Origin: an uncultured Prochlorococcus sp. | GTDB lineage: Bacteria; Cyanobacteriota; Cyanobacteriia; PCC-6307; Cyanobiaceae | Direction of reading: 5' to 3' | Assembly: GCF_902536725.1 (NCBI RefSeq) | Contig: NZ_CACAYO010000001.1 | Span: 87,794-151,793 of the forward strand | Length of the DNA stretch: 64,000 nucleotides | Shown here: piece by piece, positions 41,094-49,965 of the stretch | Layout of the letters: each line of letters opens with the position of its first letter | Numbering within the stretch: the first letter of the stretch is position 1 | Notes under the pieces: generated by a model | Told to the model about the DNA's origin: nothing | What the model saw: the letters and a program-made list of their open reading frames with translations, nothing else | The model's database searches: none | Position numbers and translations under genes: made by a program

Positions 41094-41642
41094 TTAATTT
41101 ATGTTTTTATCTTTTTTTTCAGAAATGATACTGTTGTATTCATTAAAACTTTCTACAGAAAATGTCGTATCTTCTATATCAATTCCTTTTAACTCTCCTA
41201 TAACTTTGTTTAATTCATCGATATTAATCATTCCATTTTTATCATATTTAACCTCACCATCACTATTTATAATTATCGTTTGTGGAATTAATCCGTTCCA
41301 ATAATAATTAGGTTCATTTCTAAGATCAGATTTTTCTTTATCCTGTAATTCATCTGTAGTTAGAGCAATGATATCTATATTATTTCTCCATATCAAATCC
41401 AAACCAGAGATTATAGGAGCCATAGCTTTACTATCTGAGCTATCGTCAAGATAAAAAAATAAAACTGCTACTCTTTTATTTTTTAATGATTCCTGAAGAG
41501 TTGCCTGGGGAGGAACTATAGCCCCATTACCTGCGTATATAGGAAAGATGTTGCCATCGTAACTATCAGAATCTCTGGAGGCATTTGCTTTATATGGACT
41601 TAAGAAAATTAATGCTATTAGGATCCATTGAATTATTTTCAT
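41094..41642 (-). CDS. Exported thioredoxin-fold protein without CxxC
   Basis: 182 residues. Signal peptide with cleavage after about KANA (residue 21). The rest has a thioredoxin-like pattern: VAVLFFYLDDSSDSKAMAPI at the position of the active site, where CxxC is replaced by DSSD, and the cis-Pro-like LIPQTIIINSDGEV. Such cyanobacterial proteins have been linked to photosystem I accumulation in the thylakoid lumen, but I cannot confirm that this one is the orthologue. Redox catalysis by thiols is excluded by the missing cysteines. Confidence 0.75.
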   Translation of the reverse strand: MKIIQWILIALIFLSPYKANASRDSDSYDGNIFPIYAGNGAIVPPQATLQESLKNKRVAVLFFYLDDSSDSKAMAPIISGLDLIWRNNIDIIALTTDELQDKEKSDLRNEPNYYWNGLIPQTIIINSDGEVKYDKNGMINIDELNKVIGELKGIDIEDTTFSVESFNEYNSIISEKKDKNIN

Positions 41643-41654
41643 TAAAGTTAAAAC

Positions 41655-43271
41655 TTACTTTGAACTTGATCTTCCTAATCCTTGAAGGATGCCTTTGCCG
41701 ACTAAACCGATAGCTTTACCAACGACCTTTGTAAGAAAAGTTACGAAAAGATTACCGATATATTTTACAGCAACTTCTAACTGTGGTGCTACGGCATCTC
41801 TAATCTCAACTAACAATGTAACTTGTTTTTGTAGCCATTCTAGATTCTCTAATTCTCTCTCCCTATTTTCATTTTTAAAGTATCGGGTAAATTTTTTATC
41901 GATAATATCAATATATTCTCGTTTACTCTCATACAGGTAGATAGGCATATAAATATAGTCATGCCAGCGATTGTAGTTATTAATATTATTTCTAAATCTT
42001 TCAAAATTTCTTGTCGATTGTAATTCGGGATTTATAAGTACAGTCCTTAATTCAGGCCAAGAAGAACAAATATTAAAGATTTCAGAGGCTAATAAATTAC
42101 AGTTCCTTATTGTCCAATTTGAAATTATATTTTCAAGGATCAAAAACGATTCTGTTTCATATAGAGGGAGTAATTTCCCATCATAGTCAAGAGCTTCATT
42201 TTTAATAATTGGCTCAATAAACATTATTGATTCATGTGACTCTCTATCTATCTCTTCGCAACTTACTTCACTATAAATAAAATCATTTATTGAAATAGAT
42301 TCGCCTCCTTTTTTTAATCGAAAATAGCTTTCTGTGATATTTGAAATTGTATTAACTTTAAGTTCTTTTATAAGAGAATTTAAATCATCTTTAAAATCTT
42401 TCTCCTTATAGTTTTCCTTAATATTTTTTACTAAATTATCTAACTCATCTAACATTTTGCAAATTAGTCGTGAAATGAATTCTTTCTTTATCCCAGAGAG
42501 AATTATTGATGAATTATTAAATTCAACCTGTAAGTTAGTTGAGCTATACCTTTCTTTTAGTCTATTTAAAATTAAATTCCATATTTCTGTAGTGTTTTTA
42601 TCTTTAATGAATACAGTGTTCTTATTTTCAAGGTTATTTATATTTTCAGCGTAGACTGCCTCTGTATAAAGTTCTAGTGAATTACCCCATAAGAAAATTA
42701 GAAAAGATTTTGCAGTAATAAGTTCTCTTAATCTTCCTTTTAAAATAAATTTATAAAATTCTGGTGTTGAATCAGAGTTTACATATTTGAATATATAATT
42801 AATTTCAGAATCGATTTGTTTAAGGCCTGAAGTTAGAATTTTTTGACTAAAAGAGAGAGGCTTATTTTTATTTAATTGAACTCGGGAATTATTTTCAATA
42901 TCAAATACCCGCCCTCCATTTAAAATGGTATCAATAGATTCAAGAACTTTTTCTGCAGTTGGATTTAAAAGAAAACCTTCAGCATTTAACGATGGAAGGG
43001 TATTTGCTTCATAAACAAGTTCGCCTGAGAGAATTATAAGAAACTTTGACTCATCATATCTTTCTCTTAATTTTAATAATTCCAACCTTATAAGATCTTC
43101 TGATTGGAAATTAAGAACATTCCATATAACTAAATCCGATGTTTTATCACCTGTTCCATTATTAAAATTAATGTCTAAATTTTGGTCTAGAGAGGTTAAC
43201 TTAAGCGATAAAGATTCTGCTATTAAGCTTGGAGCAATAATCAATATCGATTTTTTTGAAATTAATTCCAA
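41655..43271 (-). CDS. DUF3685 (Ycf55-related) protein with degenerate receiver domain
   Basis: 538 residues. The first 125 residues resemble a response-regulator receiver (SILIIAPSLIAESL, FLIILSGELV), but the usual phospho-acceptor Asp position in LVIWN is Asn, so phosphorylation is unlikely. The remaining part matches the cyanobacterial DUF3685 family related to algal Ycf55: long helical region, then a C-terminal amphipathic helix with VGKAIGLVGKGILQGLG that could contact membranes. TTG start. Function unknown. Confidence 0.8.
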   Translation of the reverse strand: MELISKKSILIIAPSLIAESLSLKLTSLDQNLDINFNNGTGDKTSDLVIWNVLNFQSEDLIRLELLKLRERYDESKFLIILSGELVYEANTLPSLNAEGFLLNPTAEKVLESIDTILNGGRVFDIENNSRVQLNKNKPLSFSQKILTSGLKQIDSEINYIFKYVNSDSTPEFYKFILKGRLRELITAKSFLIFLWGNSLELYTEAVYAENINNLENKNTVFIKDKNTTEIWNLILNRLKERYSSTNLQVEFNNSSIILSGIKKEFISRLICKMLDELDNLVKNIKENYKEKDFKDDLNSLIKELKVNTISNITESYFRLKKGGESISINDFIYSEVSCEEIDRESHESIMFIEPIIKNEALDYDGKLLPLYETESFLILENIISNWTIRNCNLLASEIFNICSSWPELRTVLINPELQSTRNFERFRNNINNYNRWHDYIYMPIYLYESKREYIDIIDKKFTRYFKNENRERELENLEWLQKQVTLLVEIRDAVAPQLEVAVKYIGNLFVTFLTKVVGKAIGLVGKGILQGLGRSSSK

Positions 43272-43350
43272 GACTAGATTTCTTATCTCTTATACAAAAT
43301 TAACTAACAATTACTGCAAACACCAGTCTTAAATCAATTTTTATTCTCTT

Positions 43351-44118
43351 TCAAGCGTAGTAATTTCTGTTTAAATCAAAGTCATTTAATCTCTCTGATG
43401 ACAATACGTTATTTGCTTCGTTTATCGTGAATTTATCTTCATATAGAGCTTTACCTACAATTACTCCTAAGAGTCCAGAGCTTTCAAATTTTACTAGCGA
43501 TAATAAATCAGAAATTGATCCAATACCTCCTGACGCTATTACTGGAATATCTGTAATTTCAAGTATGCTTTTTATGAATTCTTCATTTGTCCCTTCTAAC
43601 GTTCCATCTGTATTTATATCCGTAACGATAAAACTAGCAATTTTAAATGAAGAAAACTCCTTTACTAGATCTGTGGCAAAAATATTAGATTGCTCAAGCC
43701 AACCCCTTGTACTAACTTTCCCATCTTTTGCATCTATCCCAACAATTATCCTTCCAGGGAATTTATTTGATAAGTCTTTAACTAGTTCTTTATTTTCTAT
43801 CGCAGAGGTTCCCATGATAACTTTCTCAATACCATAAGAAAATAATTGTTCTATCCTTTCTTGAGATCTTATCCCACCACCTATTTGAATAGGTATGTTA
43901 ACTGTTTTTGCAATTTTTTTTATTGAATTATCGTTTGTTGGGGATCCAGTTTTTGCAGCATCCAAATCAACTATATGTATATATTTTGCTCCTTCGCTTT
44001 CCCAAAATTTAGCTTGCTCATGAGGCTCTTTGGTGAAGTCTTTTCTTTTATTAAAGTCGCCTTTAAAAAGCCTTACACACTTACCATTCATTAGATCTAT
44101 TGCTGGTATTAGGTCCAT
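43351..44118 (-). CDS. hisA: Phosphoribosylformimino-5-aminoimidazole carboxamide ribotide isomerase
   Basis: Histidine biosynthesis isomerase. (beta-alpha)8 barrel of 255 residues with catalytic Asp8 (IPAIDLMNGKCVRL), the IVDLDAAKTG strand and the second catalytic Asp in VTDINTDGTLEG. Two phosphate sites: QIGGGIR and ASGGIG. Standalone; the next upstream gene is divergent. Confidence 0.95.
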   Translation of the reverse strand: MDLIPAIDLMNGKCVRLFKGDFNKRKDFTKEPHEQAKFWESEGAKYIHIVDLDAAKTGSPTNDNSIKKIAKTVNIPIQIGGGIRSQERIEQLFSYGIEKVIMGTSAIENKELVKDLSNKFPGRIIVGIDAKDGKVSTRGWLEQSNIFATDLVKEFSSFKIASFIVTDINTDGTLEGTNEEFIKSILEITDIPVIASGGIGSISDLLSLVKFESSGLLGVIVGKALYEDKFTINEANNVLSSERLNDFDLNRNYYA

Positions 44119-44210
44119 AGAATCATCCTTTTCATTAATTACTTATTAGTAGTACTATTCAATATGTAATTCTATTTAAGATTACTACTTCAGTTAAATA
44201 TTTTTTGAAT

Positions 44211-45131
44211 ATGAAAATTCTTGTAATGGGTGGCACTAGATTTGTGGGCAAGTCTTTGGTTGGAAAGTTATTAAGTAAAAATTATGATATAGATATTTTC
44301 ACGAGAGGTAACAAAAGTAATCCTGAAAAGACAAATTTAATTAAGGGTGATAGAAATAATTCAGAAGATATCGTCAAGCTAAGAGATGAAAAGTATGATT
44401 TTGTTTTTGATATTTCTGGACGAGAGTTAAAACAAACCAAACTTCTTATAGAAAACTTAGATAACTCTTTCCAAAGATATATATATGTAAGCTCTGCAGG
44501 CGTTTATAAAGATAATTGTGAACTACCCTTATCCGAAGTTGATCCAATTGATCCAGAAAGTAGGCATAAAGGAAAGTTTGAGACAGAAAATTGGTTAAAA
44601 AACCAAAAAATTCCTTTTACAAGTTTTAGACCTACTTATATTTATGGACCAGGAAATTATAATAAAATTGAAAATTGGTTTTTTGAAAGGTTATTTACTA
44701 AAAAATCTATACCAATTCCTGGTGACGGTTCTTTAATTACACAGCTAGGCCATGTTTCGGATCTAACTGATGTAATGATTAGGTGCATAAATTTTGAAAA
44801 TTCCAAAAATAATATTTACAATTGTTCAGGTGAAAAAGGCGTGACAATCAAGGGTTTAATTTTGTTCTGTGCGAATGTTCTTGGATTAAACCAAAATGAG
44901 ATTTCTTTTAGAACATTTGATTATCAAAAATTAGATCCTATGTCTCGAAAGGGATTTCCAATTAGATTAAATCATTATCAGACTGATATCTCTAAGATAA
45001 AACGTGATTTAAAGTGGGCGCCAACTTTTGATTTACTTAATGGACTAAAGGATAGTTTTGTGAATGATTTTAATAATAAAAAGAGTGAGGAGTTTGATGA
45101 AAATTCAGATAATATTCTTTTTAATTCTTAA
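44211..45131 (+). CDS. NAD-dependent epimerase-like protein, CSP41 (RNA-binding) type
   Basis: Rossmann-fold protein of about 306 residues. The N-terminal MGGTRFVGKSL binds nucleotide, YVSSAGVY follows, and the usual YxxxK is replaced by RHKGK, as in chloroplast CSP41 proteins that bind and process mRNA rather than epimerise sugars. ATG at 44211 is preferred over the in-frame TTG at 44205. Its 3' end overlaps the convergent pgsA by 27 bases. Confidence 0.85.
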   Translation: MKILVMGGTRFVGKSLVGKLLSKNYDIDIFTRGNKSNPEKTNLIKGDRNNSEDIVKLRDEKYDFVFDISGRELKQTKLLIENLDNSFQRYIYVSSAGVYKDNCELPLSEVDPIDPESRHKGKFETENWLKNQKIPFTSFRPTYIYGPGNYNKIENWFFERLFTKKSIPIPGDGSLITQLGHVSDLTDVMIRCINFENSKNNIYNCSGEKGVTIKGLILFCANVLGLNQNEISFRTFDYQKLDPMSRKGFPIRLNHYQTDISKIKRDLKWAPTFDLLNGLKDSFVNDFNNKKSEEFDENSDNILFNS

Positions 45132-45644
45132 ATAGCCTAATAAAGTAACAAAAGTCAGGATGAATCCTAACCAATAAAAAATTAAAGCCAAATTATTCAA
45201 TAAGCTAATTTTTAATGGTGTAAAGAAAGTAATTACTGAAATAAAAAAGAAAAATGTTTTATATTTTCCTAACATTGATGCTGGTAAACCGTCTTTTGTA
45301 GAGTTCCTTAGGCTAGAGATAATTAATTCTCTAAATAAAATTAATGACAAAGACCAGAAGGGTATAAAATTATTTTTACAAAGGAAGATCAAAGGAATTA
45401 AGTAGAATACTTTATCACTTAAGGGATCAATGATAGCTCCTAATCTGGTTTTAAGATTAAATTTCCTTGCAATTAACCCGTCAAAATAATCAGTTATACC
45501 TCCAATAATAATCAACATAAAAACATAAAAAGGTCTGTTAATTTCTAAAAAAAGTATTAATGGAAATACAAGGAAAAGGCGAGATATCGATAATAAATTG
45601 GGAATACTCAATGCCAAATTTTTAAAATTTTTTCTTAATAACAA
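45105..45644 (-). CDS. pgsA: CDP-diacylglycerol-glycerol-3-phosphate 3-phosphatidyltransferase
   Basis: Makes phosphatidylglycerol phosphate; phosphatidylglycerol is essential for photosystems. 179 residues with several membrane helices and the complete CDP-alcohol phosphotransferase motif D-G-x2-A-R-x8-G-x3-D-x3-D (DGLIARKFNLKTRLGAIIDP plus LSDK). Convergent overlap of 27 bases with the CSP41-like gene. Confidence 0.94.
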   Translation of the reverse strand: MLLRKNFKNLALSIPNLLSISRLFLVFPLILFLEINRPFYVFMLIIIGGITDYFDGLIARKFNLKTRLGAIIDPLSDKVFYLIPLIFLCKNNFIPFWSLSLILFRELIISSLRNSTKDGLPASMLGKYKTFFFFISVITFFTPLKISLLNNLALIFYWLGFILTFVTLLGYLRIKKNII

Positions 45645-45827
45645 ATTAGTTTTTGTAGATAAAAAATATATTACACTCTCAAGAAGCTTAAATTTTAGGT
45701 AAAAATCTTAAATGGTTTTGATGATAGATTCTAAATTTTAATTTAAATCTGAATCCTAAAGATTATAAACTCAATTTCTCTTTGTGAATGATGATGTTTT
45801 ATATTACAAAATTATTCCTTATGTCTA

Positions 45828-46439
45828 ATGCAGCCTCATAGCCTAAAGCTATCTCCAAAATCTGATTTGATAAATTCAATTAAAGAATATTCTTTAACGA
45901 ATAATTTATACGGGTATGTTTCTGGAGTGGTTGGTAATCTTACAAAAGTTTGTATTCAATGCCCAGGTAATCAAGAGATAAATAAATTTGAAGGAAATCT
46001 AGAGATAGTTTCTTTAAATGGACATTTTAATAAAGGAGATGTTCATTTACATTTGAGTTTTGCAGATGAGGGATGTAATGTGTTTGGCGGGCATCTTGAG
46101 GAGGGATGTATTGTAAAAAAAGGTACTGATATATTATTACTTTCTTTTGAAAAGAAAATTATTAATATCTCAAATCATGATTTAATCACTAATGAATCAC
46201 GCGTAAAAGCTTATATTTTAAAGAATTGTCCTTGGTCTAAAAGAGCAATTAGGTTGCTTAATTCTTTATCTATCCCTCATGAAGTTACTCTAATAGAAAA
46301 TGATGAGAGCTTTCAAAAAATTATGGCTCAAAGTGGCCATAATACTTTCCCTCAAATATTTTTGGATAATAAATTTTTTGGAGGATATGATGAACTTTCA
46401 GAACAAGCAAAATTGGATAACTTAATTTCATTTAAGTAA
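45828..46439 (+). CDS. PPC/DUF296 domain fused to a monothiol-type glutaredoxin
   Basis: 203 residues in two domains. Residues 1-115 match the PPC (DUF296) domain: the HLHLS triplet at 73-77 and GGHL at 87-90 are its conserved metal or ligand residues. Residues 125-203 are a glutaredoxin: active site CPWS with Cys134 but Ser137 in place of the second Cys, the cis-proline TFPQIF at 173-178 and the glutathione loop GGYDEL at 185-190. The fusion is continuous with no frameshift. PPC occurs in plant AT-hook proteins and in bacterial proteins of unknown function; the fusion suggests redox or Fe-S coupled control (inference). Confidence 0.85.
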   Translation: MQPHSLKLSPKSDLINSIKEYSLTNNLYGYVSGVVGNLTKVCIQCPGNQEINKFEGNLEIVSLNGHFNKGDVHLHLSFADEGCNVFGGHLEEGCIVKKGTDILLLSFEKKIINISNHDLITNESRVKAYILKNCPWSKRAIRLLNSLSIPHEVTLIENDESFQKIMAQSGHNTFPQIFLDNKFFGGYDELSEQAKLDNLISFK

Positions 46440-46449
46440 TCTAAATTTT

Positions 46450-46638
46450 TTAACTATCACGATTAGTAAGCTTTTCAGCAACTAATTCGTCCTCTAACTG
46501 CTTTATTAATCTTGATACAAGACTTTGAAATTCTGGTTGACAGCCTTTAAATGCAGCTTTATGTCTTATTGGCTCATTTCTAGTTCTTAAATCAGTAAGC
46601 ATTAATTGTAATGCGTCAATTTTGGGATTTATTTTCAT
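46450..46638 (-). CDS. Small conserved hypothetical protein
   Basis: 62 residues, fully helical in appearance, basic and acidic residues mixed, one cysteine. It converges with the PPC-glutaredoxin gene (10 bases apart). Codon use resembles neighbours and it carries a clear ATG, so I take it as a real gene of unknown role. It may be cotranscribed with the upstream NAD-binding protein gene, 26 bases away. Confidence 0.7.
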   Translation of the reverse strand: MKINPKIDALQLMLTDLRTRNEPIRHKAAFKGCQPEFQSLVSRLIKQLEDELVAEKLTNRDS

Positions 46639-46664
46639 AGTTTTAATTTATATATTTACATCTT

Positions 46665-47324
46665 TTAAATCATTTGCATAGCTTTTTTAAAAGATATCTT
46701 TTTATAGTCATTCGAACTTGTAACTTCTATTAATTTATTTATGGATTCTTTGTTTTTTAAAGATTCTATACAACATTGCGCAACTAATCTTCTTGGGATT
46801 GATCCATTAATTTGAGTATCCTCTTTTGAATAATTTATATTTTCTGATTTAATATCTTCATTTTCCTTTAATCCTCCAGGTCTAATAATAGTCCATTCAA
46901 AATTTGAATTGCGTAGAAAGTTTTCACCTAATTTCTTCCAAATAAGAATTAAACCAAATAAGTTTAATGGGTGAAATAATTTACCAGTACAAAGAGAACT
47001 AACTAGAATAACTCTTTTAATACCAACTCTTTTGCAACTCTCCAATTGCCTATATACACCTAATGCATCAACCTTTGCAGGACCAGTCAAATCTAATGAT
47101 GCTCTTGCTCCAGTCGCAATTATCAAAGCATCAATATCTTTTAAAGCGTCATCAAGTTCATCTTTTTTGTCTAATGAAACCCTAATTGTTTCTAAAGGCT
47201 CTAGTCCTGCTGTGACTTTTGAATTCTTTCTGATGATTTGCCTTACTTTATATCCTTTCTTAACTGCTTCTTCGGAAATTCTATAACCTGTTTTCCCCGA
47301 TGCACCAGTAATTGCTATTTTCAT
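46665..47324 (-). CDS. NAD(P)-binding atypical short-chain dehydrogenase
   Basis: 219 residues. Nucleotide-binding GASGKTGYRI at residues 7-16, the LIIATGARASLD strand and VSSLC at the usual SDR serine; the YxxxK pair is not obvious. This is the atypical SDR a5-like/NmrA-like group common in cyanobacteria and plastids (Ycf39/Tic62 relatives). Substrate unknown. 35 bases downstream of nth on the same strand. Confidence 0.82.
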   Translation of the reverse strand: MKIAITGASGKTGYRISEEAVKKGYKVRQIIRKNSKVTAGLEPLETIRVSLDKKDELDDALKDIDALIIATGARASLDLTGPAKVDALGVYRQLESCKRVGIKRVILVSSLCTGKLFHPLNLFGLILIWKKLGENFLRNSNFEWTIIRPGGLKENEDIKSENINYSKEDTQINGSIPRRLVAQCCIESLKNKESINKLIEVTSSNDYKKISFKKAMQMI

Positions 47325-47359
47325 GATTAAAAAACTAATTTAAATATTATATAAATTTC

Positions 47360-48013
47360 TTAAGGCTTTTTACATATAAATTTCTTTTTTCTTTTGGGAT
47401 AAAGAGTGCGACATAAATAACATTTTGTTCCATCACAACCTCTTGCTGTACAGTATTCTCTGCCATAAAAGATTATTTGCAAATGTAAGGTATTCCAATC
47501 ATTAACAGGAAATATTTTTTTTAGGTCTTTTTCTGTTTGAACTACGCTATCGCCATTTGATAGGCCCCATCTTTGTGCCAACCTGTGTATATGAGTATCT
47601 ACTGGGAATGAGGGTATTTTAAACACTTGAGACATTACAACTGATGCTGTTTTATGACCTACTCCTGGAAGAGATTCAAGCTTCTCAAAAGAATCTGGAA
47701 CCGTACAATTATGCTTCTCAATCAATAATTTTGATAAGTTATAGATGTTCTTTGATTTTTGATTAGATAGACCTAAAAATTTTATATATTCGTAAATGCC
47801 ATTAATTCCTAGCTGCATCATCTTTTCTGGATTATCTGCAACTTTAAATAAGCTTTTTGTTAATTCATTAACTTTCTTATCTGTTGATTGAGCACTTAAA
47901 ACTACGGCGACTAGAAGCGTATATGCATTTGTATGATCAAGGGGTATTGGAGGCGATGGATATAGCTTTTTGAGTTCCTTGCGTATTATTTCAGCTCTTT
48001 CAGATTTTCTCAT
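47360..48013 (-). CDS. nth: Endonuclease III, with unusual C-terminal cysteine spacing
   Basis: DNA glycosylase/AP lyase for oxidised pyrimidines. 217 residues; helix-hairpin-helix LPGVGHKTA with catalytic Lys121, and Asp139 in VDTHIHR. The Fe-S region has Cys188, Cys193, Cys198, Cys201 and Cys214 (C-x4-C-x4-C-x2-C-x12-C) instead of the classical C-x6-C-x2-C-x5-C. The enzyme core is otherwise standard, so activity is expected; cluster binding is open. Confidence 0.93.
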   Translation of the reverse strand: MRKSERAEIIRKELKKLYPSPPIPLDHTNAYTLLVAVVLSAQSTDKKVNELTKSLFKVADNPEKMMQLGINGIYEYIKFLGLSNQKSKNIYNLSKLLIEKHNCTVPDSFEKLESLPGVGHKTASVVMSQVFKIPSFPVDTHIHRLAQRWGLSNGDSVVQTEKDLKKIFPVNDWNTLHLQIIFYGREYCTARGCDGTKCYLCRTLYPKRKKKFICKKP

Positions 48014-48033
48014 TAAATTTGAAAATTAAATGG

Positions 48034-48049
48034 TGTATAAAATTATACA
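48034..48049. promoter_or_regulatory. 16-base palindrome between nth and the FutC-like gene
   Basis: Perfect 7-base arms TGTATAA and TTATACA separated by AA, 20 bases before the nth start and 42 bases before the ABC ATPase start. In an AT-rich genome some palindromes arise by chance, but this one is perfect and sits in a divergent promoter region, so an operator is plausible. Confidence 0.35.
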
Positions 48050-48090
48050 TGTGATATTTTAGGTGAATATTTTCTGCTAACTTAATATAT

Positions 48091-49167
48091 TTGAATAAGA
48101 AGAACTTAGTGAAAAATGATGCGTTAATAATTGATGATTTGCATCATAAATATGATAAGCGAGAATGTTCAAATTGGATATTAAACGAAATTAACCTGAA
48201 AATTGAAAATGGCGAATTGTTAGGCTTGCTTGGTCCTTCTGGTTGCGGAAAAACTACTCTTTTAAGATTAATCGCAGGGTTCGAATATCCCTTTAAAGGA
48301 AGGATTTCTCTAAACGATAAGGAAATTTCAAGTAGAAAAAAAATTCTTAGTCCTGAGAAAAGAAATATTGGTATGGTTTTTCAAGACTATGCACTTTTCC
48401 CTCACTTAACTGTTTTGGAAAATGTAATTTTTGGTTTGAAAAACAAAAAAGATAGATCTAGAGTTGATTATTTATTAAATGTTGTTGGTCTTGATAGTTT
48501 TGTTGAAAGGTACCCACATGAACTGTCTGGAGGCCAAAAACAAAGACTCGCAATTGCGAGAGCTCTTGCTCCAGGTACTAATTTTATTTTATTAGATGAA
48601 CCTTTTTGTAGCCTAGATATGCATGTCAAACTAAAATTGCGGAGTGAACTCCCTAATATTCTAAAAAGTTGTAATGCAAGCGGATTGATGGTTACTCATG
48701 ATCCGGAAGAAGCAATGTCAATTTGCGATAAAGTTGCCGTTATGAATGATGGAAAAATAGATCAAATTGATACACCAATTAACCTTCTTAATAATCCAAA
48801 GACCATATTTGTTAGTAGTTTTATTTTGGGCAATAATATTATTAATCTCAAAAAAAATGGTAATTCATATATTTCTTGTTTAGGTGAAATAAATTGTTCA
48901 GAGTATTTGAAAAATACGAGTATCAAAAGTATGTCAATTTCGCCTAAATTTATTTCAATTAAAAGATCAGAATTTGGTGATGCGATTGTTATATCTAAAG
49001 AATTTCTTGGAGAATATCTTATATATAAAGTATCTATTAATGGAAACATATTAAGGATTAGAACTGATATTAATAATCTCTTTAATAATGGTGATAAATG
49101 TTCTCTTTCTATTAATAAAAATAGTTATTATTTTTTATATCCTGGAGCATTTAAGGAATATTTTTAG
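48091..49167 (+). CDS. futC: ABC transporter ATPase, iron(III) FutC/AfuC-like
   Basis: ATP-binding subunit of a periplasmic-binding-protein importer. 358 residues: Walker A GPSGCGKTT with Lys54, Q-loop MVFQDYALFPHL, signature LSGGQKQR near residue 145, Walker B LLDEPF, H-loop MVTHD, and a C-terminal TOBE-like domain from about 275. The CUT1/iron ATPase layout and the ferritin gene 244 bases downstream favour FutC; a polyamine or other ATPase (PotA) remains possible. No binding protein or permease is adjacent. TTG start at 48091; GTG at 48109 is an alternative. Confidence 0.75.
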   Translation: MNKKNLVKNDALIIDDLHHKYDKRECSNWILNEINLKIENGELLGLLGPSGCGKTTLLRLIAGFEYPFKGRISLNDKEISSRKKILSPEKRNIGMVFQDYALFPHLTVLENVIFGLKNKKDRSRVDYLLNVVGLDSFVERYPHELSGGQKQRLAIARALAPGTNFILLDEPFCSLDMHVKLKLRSELPNILKSCNASGLMVTHDPEEAMSICDKVAVMNDGKIDQIDTPINLLNNPKTIFVSSFILGNNIINLKKNGNSYISCLGEINCSEYLKNTSIKSMSISPKFISIKRSEFGDAIVISKEFLGEYLIYKVSINGNILRIRTDINNLFNNGDKCSLSINKNSYYFLYPGAFKEYF

Positions 49168-49307
49168 ATTTTTTTTATAGGCAATTACATTTGCCCCCCT
49201 TCCAATTAGAGCATTTTTTCTTTTTACATTTCTTTTTTTTACTTATATATATTTTATTAGTTAATAGCAGTTCAGAAAAACTGTACTGTAAATTCATTTA
49301 TAGTATT

Positions 49308-49326
49308 GAGATTGATTTTCATTATC
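49308..49326. promoter_or_regulatory. Candidate Fur box upstream of ferritin
   Basis: GAGATTGATTTTCATTATC matches the 19-base consensus GATAATGATAATCATTATC at 15 of 19 positions, with a complete right half (TCATTATC). It ends 84 bases before the ferritin start. Position and match suggest iron control by Fur; binding is not shown. Confidence 0.55.
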
Positions 49327-49410
49327 ATATTATTTAATTTAATTTAAAAGATAATTTAATTACTAATTTATACAAAATGTTGTATTATTTAAGTAGTTTC
49401 TTAATAAGCA

Positions 49411-49965
49411 ATGAAAGAAAATAATCTAAAGTTAAAAAAATTAATTAATTTTGGCCCATCCGGAAGAGCTGTAGCACAACCAATTGATAAAAGTTTATTG
49501 GATAATATTTTTGAACATTTAACAATGGAAAGATATGCCAATGTTCAATATTTTTCTATATACCTCTGGTTTCAAGAACGTGATTTAAATGGATTTGCTT
49601 CTCATTTTCTAAGTGAATCACAAGGTGAAATGGAACATGCTCAGAAATTTGCAGATTACTTAATCGCAAGAGGACAAAGCGTAAAATTAGATGAAATTCC
49701 TGCACCAACTCAAGAATGGGATTCAATTGAGGATCTGATTTCTTATTCTTTCAACATGGAGGCTGATTTAACTTCATCTCTGCAACAACTTTATTCTATT
49801 TCAGAAAGAATTTCAGATACAAGAACCAACGTATTTTTAGATCCAATAATTGAGGCTCAAACAAAATCAGAAGATGAATTCGCAAACATACTTGGTAAAG
49901 TAAAATTTGCTTCTAATCAACCTTCAGCAATCTTATTGATAGATAGTGATTTAAAGAAAAAATAG
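49411..49965 (+). CDS. ftn: Ferritin
   Basis: Iron-storage nanocage subunit, 184 residues. The four-helix bundle carries ferroxidase residues Glu40, Glu73 and His76 (in ERYANVQY and GEMEHAQKF) and further acidic ligands in the third and fourth helices (FNMEADLTS, EAQTKSEDE). It has an N-terminal extension of about 20 residues compared with E. coli FtnA. Its promoter region holds a candidate Fur box. The last 15 bases overlap a convergent small gene. Confidence 0.94.
   Translation: MKENNLKLKKLINFGPSGRAVAQPIDKSLLDNIFEHLTMERYANVQYFSIYLWFQERDLNGFASHFLSESQGEMEHAQKFADYLIARGQSVKLDEIPAPTQEWDSIEDLISYSFNMEADLTSSLQQLYSISERISDTRTNVFLDPIIEAQTKSEDEFANILGKVKFASNQPSAILLIDSDLKKK

Noticed and set aside
49168..49200. 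GGCAA/TTGCC hairpin as terminator of the FutC-like gene
   Set aside because: The T-tract lies before the stem on the coding strand and C residues follow, so it does not fit an intrinsic terminator in that direction.
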